A stretch of 15,021 nt of DNA, taken from contig JAIBDK010000016.1 in NCBI GenBank assembly GCA_024679435.1, positions 1-15,021 on the forward strand. The letters run 5' to 3'. The position numbers and the translations under genes were made by a program. The notes under the pieces were generated by a model. That model was not told the DNA's origin, did no database searches, and saw only the letters and a program-made list of their open reading frames with translations. Below are positions 14,348 to 15,021 of the stretch, piece by piece (positions within the stretch are counted from its first letter, which is position 1; the number at the start of each line of letters is the position of its first letter). Source of the DNA: Gammaproteobacteria bacterium. GTDB taxonomy: Bacteria; Pseudomonadota; Gammaproteobacteria; Arenicellales; Poriferihabitantaceae.

Positions 14348-14367
14348 AAGTAAATTACTTTCAGGAC
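14341..14367. terminator. Shared hairpin between convergent fdhD and DUF1127 gene
   Basis: A perfect 13-bp inverted repeat (GTCCTGAAAGTAA at 14341-14353, TTACTTTCAGGAC at 14355-14367) with one central base; in RNA the tip will open. The fdhD stop (14345-14347) is inside the left arm. The U-tract is better on the minus strand (UUUUCUGUAUU) than on the plus strand (UUUCAG), so it should end the DUF1127 message and probably fdhD as well. Confidence 0.8.
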
Positions 14368-14391
14368 TTTCAGTGTACTTCGGATTTTTAA

Positions 14392-14628
14392 TCAGTCCTG
14401 CCAGAACGGCTTGCTTGTCTCTTTAACCGCCTGTTCACGGCTAAGACCGATATCATTCAGCAACCGGTTATCAAGGTTTTCAAGGGCAGAGCGCTGTTTT
14501 GATCGTTGTCTCCATCGCAAAGCTGTGGACCTGATTCTACTGAATCCGAAAAGTTTTTCCGGATCGTTCCCGAGGGCGATGTAGCCGGGAATAATTTCTT
14601 CTTTGAACGTGTTCAGATAATTAGACAT
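14392..14628 (-). CDS. DUF1127 small protein
   Basis: A 78-aa protein with the DUF1127 signature in its C-terminal half: L-E-N-L-D-N-R-L-L-N-D-I-G-L-S-R-E-Q-A (49-67), ending K-P-F-W-Q-D. The R-W-R-Q-R-S-K-Q-R stretch before it (38-46) is strongly basic. Members are small, Arg-rich proteins; some are linked to RNA turnover or stress and phosphate responses, but none is tied to formate metabolism as far as I know. ATG 14628 has a clear GGGAGAA ribosome site eight bases upstream. It has its own promoter (14686-14714) and is divergent from the LysR gene and convergent with fdhD. Confidence 0.88.
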   Translation of the reverse strand: MSNYLNTFKEEIIPGYIALGNDPEKLFGFSRIRSTALRWRQRSKQRSALENLDNRLLNDIGLSREQAVKETSKPFWQD

Positions 14629-14638
14629 AATGTTCTCC

Positions 14639-14653
14639 CGACCTAATTGGTCG
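14639..14653 (-). promoter_or_regulatory. Small palindrome in the DUF1127 leader
   Basis: CGACC-TAATT-GGTCG, a 5-bp inverted repeat with a 5-nt centre, lies in the predicted 5' leader just above the ribosome site. It includes a CTAAT pentamer. It might be a small RNA hairpin or a protein site; nothing decides between them. Confidence 0.35.
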
Positions 14654-14685
14654 ACTGGTTAAGAGTTAATTTCAATGTAGGCGTT

Positions 14686-14714
14686 ATTCTATGGGTGGTA
14701 TGCCTTTTCCTCAA
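14686..14714 (-). promoter_or_regulatory. Sigma70-type promoter of the DUF1127 gene
   Basis: Minus strand: TTGAGG (14709-14714), a 17-bp spacer, then TAGAAT (14686-14691). Spacing is ideal and the -10 box matches consensus at five of six. Transcription would start near 14679, about 50 nt before the ATG. Confidence 0.55.
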
Positions 14715-14730
14715 ACGATCAAAATTCATG

Positions 14731-14751
14731 GTTCGAATTAAAAATTCTAAT
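14731..14751. promoter_or_regulatory. Candidate LysR operator between the LysR and DUF1127 genes
   Basis: GAATT-AAA-AATTC (14735-14747) is a perfect short palindrome of the size of a LysR T-N11-A site. It abuts CTAAT (14747-14751), the core of sites bound by E. coli GcvA, the closest relative I can suggest for the neighbouring regulator. Assignment rests on position and motif only. Confidence 0.35.
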
Positions 14752-14822
14752 CTGATGCGGTTTTGATTTCATCTTGCTTCTGTTAATCTTTACGCTCCTG
14801 ATAATTGGATTAGAAGAGAAAA

Positions 14823-15021
14823 TTGAGCCAAAAACTGCCGCCTTTGAATACCCTTCGTGCCTTTCAGGTCGCAGCCTCAACTTTGAGTTTCACCGAAACC
14901 GCTGATCAGTTATTTGTTACCCAGGCGGCGATCAGTCATCAGATTAAATCGCTTGAAAGATTTCTTGGCAAGAAGTTGTTTGAACGTGGCAATCGGACTC
15001 TGAGTCTTACCGAGTCTGGCA
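14823..15021 (+). CDS. LysR-family transcriptional regulator, GcvA-like (3' end outside window)
   Basis: The first 66 codons are visible. The start is TTG 14823: a TAG in frame at 14811-14813 blocks upstream starts, and AGAAGAGAA lies just before it. The sequence P-P-L-N-T-L-R-A-F-Q-V-A-A then F-T-E-T-A-D-Q-L-F-V-T-Q-A-A-I-S-H-Q-I-K-S-L-E (helix-turn-helix) and L-G-K-K-L-F-E-R is the N-terminal DNA-binding domain of LysR proteins, closest in style to GcvA/AmpR. The effector-binding domain is outside the window. It is divergent from the DUF1127 gene and may regulate it and itself. No link to formate dehydrogenase is shown. Confidence 0.92.
   Translation, partial: MSQKLPPLNTLRAFQVAASTLSFTETADQLFVTQAAISHQIKSLERFLGKKLFERGNRTLSLTESG

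Overview
The window reads as proteobacterial chromosome, most likely a gammaproteobacterium of moderate GC content. The evidence is the type of formate dehydrogenase locus (FdhD, DUF3305, DUF3306, a 4Fe-4S maturation-type protein, a TorD-like chaperone, a small Tat-targeted peptide, FdhA, FdhB, FdhC), a DUF1127 protein and a GcvA-like LysR regulator. I cannot name the genus. I saw no insertion sequence, tRNA, rRNA, CRISPR array or phage gene.

Layout. From 1 to 3967, on the minus strand, is a compact five-gene run. In order of transcription it holds an unrecognised 180-aa protein, an exported ankyrin-repeat protein, a biotin-ligase-like protein with a degenerate active site, a Tat-exported Rieske-like protein and a Tat-exported multicopper oxidase that runs off the window at base 1. 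A strong hairpin terminator (about 4016-4047) separates this run from the structural formate dehydrogenase operon, also on the minus strand (4064-9931): torD-like chaperone, Tat-signal mini-protein, fdhA (Mo/W, cysteine form), fdhB (four 4Fe-4S clusters), small lipoprotein, fdhC (cytochrome b). A good sigma70-type promoter lies just upstream, at 9964-9993. Upstream again, on the minus strand (10095-13098), are DUF3305, DUF3306 and a 4Fe-4S protein. The last gene is interrupted by an in-frame TAG codon and has also lost one cluster cysteine. fdhD (13406-14347) is divergent from this group. A perfect inverted repeat over the fdhD stop separates it from a convergent DUF1127 gene, and the 5' end of a LysR regulator closes the window.

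How the genes work together. FdhA and FdhB should be exported as a folded pair by the Tat pathway and, with FdhC, oxidise formate at the periplasmic face and pass electrons to quinone. The TorD-like protein guards FdhA before export and FdhD sulfurates its molybdenum or tungsten cofactor. DUF3305, DUF3306 and the 4Fe-4S protein accompany such loci but have no settled role. The downstream Rieske / multicopper oxidase / ankyrin / biotin-ligase-like group is the least explained part: two exported redox proteins beside a respiratory dehydrogenase, with companions of unknown purpose.

Most worth checking: the in-frame amber codon and Cys-to-Gly change in the 4Fe-4S gene, the missing histidine ligand in the Rieske-like protein (each a single-base difference from the expected residue), and the uncharacterised five-gene redox cluster.
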